Below, in pieces: positions 6,184-7,998 of a DNA stretch of 7,998 bases. The DNA lies in assembly GCA_003978075.1 (NCBI GenBank), contig QOAM01000062.1:1-7998 (forward strand). Reading direction: 5' to 3'. The DNA comes from Thermodesulfatator sp. GTDB lineage: Bacteria; Desulfobacterota; Thermodesulfobacteria; Thermodesulfobacteriales; Thermodesulfobacteriaceae. Each line of letters starts with the position of its first letter. The stretch's first letter is position 1. Both the position numbers and the translations under genes were made by a program. Below the pieces are notes generated by a model, which ran no database searches, was not told the DNA's origin, and saw nothing but the letters and a program-made list of their open reading frames with translations.

Positions 6184-6567
6184 ATGGCGGAGAAGAAGAT
6201 TTCGGTGGGAATGGCCTTCCTTCTAGGAGGTCTGGTAGGGGCCACGGTGGCTCTACTGCTGGCTCCGGCTAGCGGAGAGGAACTGCGGGAGCGTCTCCGG
6301 GAGCGGACCCAGGAGACCAAGGAGCGCTTCAGGGAGAAGAAGGAGGAATTGCGTACCAAGGCCGAGGAAATCAAAGAAAAGGCCAAGGAGCTCAAGGCCC
6401 GAGTGTTCACCCAGGCCGAGGAGCTTAAGGGACGCAGTCTGGAGGCCCTGGAGGAGGCTAAGCGGGCCCTCGAAGAGGCCATCGAGGCCGGTAAGGAGGC
6501 CATGCGCAGGGAAAAGGAGCGCTTGGCCGCTAAAGTTAAAGGCGAAGAGGTCGCGGCTGGAGCCTAG
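6184..6567 (+). CDS. YtxH-like membrane protein with long charged helix
   Basis: A 127-residue protein. Residues ~7-27 form a Gly-rich membrane segment (MAFLLGGLVGATVALLLAP) followed directly by 'APASGEELRERL', the hallmark of the YtxH-like family (gas-vesicle-protein-like/DUF883-like annotations are common alternatives). The remaining ~90 residues are almost entirely Glu, Lys, Arg, Ala and Leu in an amphipathic, 11-mer-like helical pattern reminiscent of LEA or apolipoprotein repeats, which may lie on a membrane surface. The start is set by an excellent ribosome binding site. It follows the DUF948 gene in the same direction and is probably co-expressed with it; the Bacillus homologues belong to the general stress regulon, though no stress promoter is visible here. 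Its TAG stop shares a CTAG palindrome with the stop of convergent nadK. Confidence 0.82.
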   Translation: MAEKKISVGMAFLLGGLVGATVALLLAPASGEELRERLRERTQETKERFREKKEELRTKAEEIKEKAKELKARVFTQAEELKGRSLEALEEAKRALEEAIEAGKEAMRREKERLAAKVKGEEVAAGA

Positions 6568-7358
6568 AGCTTGCTTTGCCCCCACCCCAGTTTGTCTCGC
6601 AGGATAGCGAAGTAGCTGCGGGTGGGGGAGGTAATGAGTTTGAGGGGTCTTGCTGCCCGGCGAAGGTAAACGCCCTCCCCGGGCTCAAGGACACGGTGAT
6701 AACCACCGTCCACTACCAAATGAACCTGGGGGGAGGAACTCAAGAGCTCCACACAGATCTCGGTTTCTGCGGGAAGGACCAAGGGGCGGGCGCTAAGCAT
6801 GAAAGGACAAATAGGGGTGAGTACCAGGGCCTCGGTGGCAGGGTGCAAAATGGGTCCCCCGGCAGAGAGATTGTAAGCCGTAGAACCAGTGGGGGTGGCC
6901 ACCAGCAGGCCGTCACCGTAATAAGTGGTGAGATACTCTCCAGAGGCTGTTACCCTCAGGTGGATCATGTGCCCCAGGGGGCCTTTGAGAATGGCCGCTT
7001 CGTTTAAGGCCTGAAACTGCTCCCCTCGATAATGCACCTCCAGCATGAGCCGGGCCTCCGTGCGAAACTCCCCTCTTAAAAGGTGCTGGAGGGCCAATTC
7101 GGCCTCTTCCAATTCCACCTCGGTGAGAAAACCCAACTTGCCGAAGTGGATCCCCAGGATGGGCACATCCAGTTTCCAGGCCAGCGGAGCAGCCCGGAGA
7201 AGGGTGCCATCTCCCCCGATCACCAGGACCAGGTCCAAGGGCGGGGTGGGCTTTGAGGTAAGCTCTACTCCCGCCTGCGCAAAACACCTCTCAAGCAGAT
7301 CCTCCAGATCCGGGGGAAGCTTAAGGCCCTCTTTGAGGTAAAGTAATACCCGTTGCAT
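6564..7358 (-). CDS. nadK: NAD kinase
   Basis: Phosphorylates NAD+ at the 2'-hydroxyl of the adenosine ribose to make NADP+, the only de novo route to NADP(H); cytoplasmic. The 264 residues contain the family signatures in order: VIGGDGT (46-52, catalytic Asp50), LGIHFGKLGFLTE (68-80), the NE pair (119-120) that contacts NAD, YYGDGLLVATPTGSTAYNLS spanning 146-165 and AGGPI after it, TPICPFMLSARPLVL (181-195) and VDGG (216-219). The N-terminus is short, as in bacterial enzymes of 260-290 residues. The ATG at 7358 is preferred; a TTG at 7361 immediately before it is an alternative. No Shine-Dalgarno sequence is present, and a promoter-like pair places transcription start at the codon itself. 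It converges on the YtxH-like gene with a 4-base overlap and is divergent from lptD with 38 bases between starts. Confidence 0.96.
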   Translation of the reverse strand: MQRVLLYLKEGLKLPPDLEDLLERCFAQAGVELTSKPTPPLDLVLVIGGDGTLLRAAPLAWKLDVPILGIHFGKLGFLTEVELEEAELALQHLLRGEFRTEARLMLEVHYRGEQFQALNEAAILKGPLGHMIHLRVTASGEYLTTYYGDGLLVATPTGSTAYNLSAGGPILHPATEALVLTPICPFMLSARPLVLPAETEICVELLSSSPQVHLVVDGGYHRVLEPGEGVYLRRAARPLKLITSPTRSYFAILRDKLGWGQSKL

Positions 7359-7366
7359 CAATTGAC

Positions 7367-7394
7367 ATTTTAGAGAGCACAGGCGAAAGGTAAA
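7367..7394 (-). promoter_or_regulatory. Candidate nadK promoter giving a leaderless mRNA
   Basis: On the minus strand TTTACC (7389-7394) is 16 bases from TAAAAT (7367-7372), matching sigma-70 boxes at 4/6 and 5/6. The -10 box ends 8 bases before the ATG at 7358, so the transcript should begin at or next to the start codon. The -35 box overlaps the lptD ribosome-binding region on the other strand. Confidence 0.45.
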
Positions 7395-7396
7395 GT

Positions 7397-7998
7397 GTGA
7401 AAAGGGCGATTTTGGTCTTTTGCCTTTTTATCTTGGGAGAGAGCCCCGGTTTCTGTTTCTGGAAGATCGAAGCCCTGCGTTTTACCATCTATCATGACCG
7501 GCGAGTGGCCGTGGCCCAGGGGCAGGTGGTCATCACCGGGGAGGATCTCACCATTTTTGCTTCCCGGGCCCGCTACGAAATGGAGACCAAACGTCTGTGG
7601 CTCTCCGGTCCGGTGAAGATCCTGACCCCTCACGGGGACTGGCTTAAGGGTCGGGCAGCCTTTATGGACCTGCGTTCCGGAGAGGGATGGGTGGATGGGG
7701 CCCTCCTTTTTATCCGCAAGAACAAAGTAAGAGTGCGGGCCCAACGCTTGGAAAGGATTTCCGAGGATCGCTATGTGGCCTACCAGGCCGTAATTACCAC
7801 CTGCGAGATAGATTGCCAGAAGGTGCCCCCCTGGAGCTTTCGGGCCCGCAAGGTGGTGATAAGCGAGGGTTACGCCCGGGCCCACTGGGTCTCTTTCTGG
7901 GTAAAAAATCTTCCCCTGGCCGCGAGTCCCTATCTCACCCTCTCGGCCAAACGGCGGCGCAAGAGTGGTTTCTTCTTTCCTCGGGTGGTCACCGGATC
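7397..7998 (+). CDS. lptD: LPS-assembly outer-membrane protein LptD, N-terminal part (3' end beyond window)
   Basis: LptD with LptE forms the outer-membrane translocon that inserts lipopolysaccharide at the cell surface. The visible 200 residues start at GTG 7397 (AAAGG 6 bases upstream; an in-frame stop lies at 7391-7393) and run off the right edge. Residues 1-~20 are a signal sequence (KR then AILVFCLFILG). Residues ~25-130 are beta-strand-rich OstA/LptA-like jelly-roll repeats ('VAVAQGQVVITGEDLTIFASRARYE', 'LSGPVKI', here quoted in pieces). Then comes 'ITTCEIDCQKVPPWSFRARKV' (about 133-153), matching the family's TTC...W motif that precedes the barrel, and 'LPLAASPYL...RRRKSGFFFP' (172-195), like the family's 'P-x-x-Y-x-P-Y...RKSGFL-P'. 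Cys136 corresponds to the position of a disulfide-forming Cys in the E. coli protein. The beta-barrel is outside the window. It is divergent from nadK. Confidence 0.87.
   Translation, partial: MKRAILVFCLFILGESPGFCFWKIEALRFTIYHDRRVAVAQGQVVITGEDLTIFASRARYEMETKRLWLSGPVKILTPHGDWLKGRAAFMDLRSGEGWVDGALLFIRKNKVRVRAQRLERISEDRYVAYQAVITTCEIDCQKVPPWSFRARKVVISEGYARAHWVSFWVKNLPLAASPYLTLSAKRRRKSGFFFPRVVTG

Noticed and set aside
7359..7361. TTG as the nadK start codon
   Set aside because: An ATG follows immediately and gives the usual 'M-x-R-V' start; with no Shine-Dalgarno site, nothing favours the rarer codon.
7362..7367. Perfect TTGACA on the plus strand, as an lptD -35 box
   Set aside because: No -10-like hexamer lies 15-19 bases downstream; the nearest (TAAAGT at 7391) is 23 bases away and overlaps the start region.
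7370..7885. 171-codon open frame on the minus strand opposite lptD
   Set aside because: The plus strand has a convincing LptD N-terminus with signal sequence and TTC/RKSG motifs. The minus-strand product has no recognisable features.

Overview
The window looks like a compact piece of chromosome from a Gram-negative, probably thermophilic bacterium. The outer membrane is inferred from an LptD N-terminus at the right edge. Thermophily and a Thermodesulfobacteriota/Desulfobacterota-like affiliation are weaker inferences, based on proteins rich in Glu, Arg and Lys, a moderately high GC coding style, and very tight gene packing. No rRNA, tRNA, CRISPR array, insertion sequence or phage gene was seen.

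Left part (2-1426): the 3' end of a large surface or secreted protein. It has parallel beta-helix repeats, a 'DIGADE'-type domain end, two Cys-rich GGHWC repeats and an unclassified Cys-containing C-terminal domain. A strong intrinsic terminator follows. The first ~480 bases are very AT-rich compared with everything after them, inside a single open frame.

Middle (1582-5132): a secreted double-module M16 zinc peptidase runs rightward and overlaps, tail to tail, a small leftward membrane protein (VanZ-like, apparently shortened). That gene is head to head with trpF (phosphoribosylanthranilate isomerase), with only 14 bases between the two start codons. TrpF appears to carry Glu where the family's catalytic Asp is expected.

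Right part (5133-7998): a 304-base non-coding stretch holds a very long near-perfect hairpin with a purine-only loop. It is followed by a DUF948-family membrane coiled-coil protein and a YtxH-like protein, a pair known from the Bacillus ytxGH stress locus. YtxH converges on nadK (NAD kinase) so closely that one CTAG palindrome supplies both stop codons. nadK is divergent from lptD (LPS-assembly outer-membrane protein), which runs off the window.

Most genes are housekeeping or envelope functions: outer-membrane LPS assembly, envelope proteolysis, envelope-associated membrane proteins, NADP synthesis and tryptophan synthesis. I see no convincing new multi-gene system. The items most worth a second look are the composition break and Cys-rich tail of the surface protein, the TrpF active-site substitution, the long hairpin, and the recurring promoter layout that predicts leaderless mRNAs at two divergent junctions.
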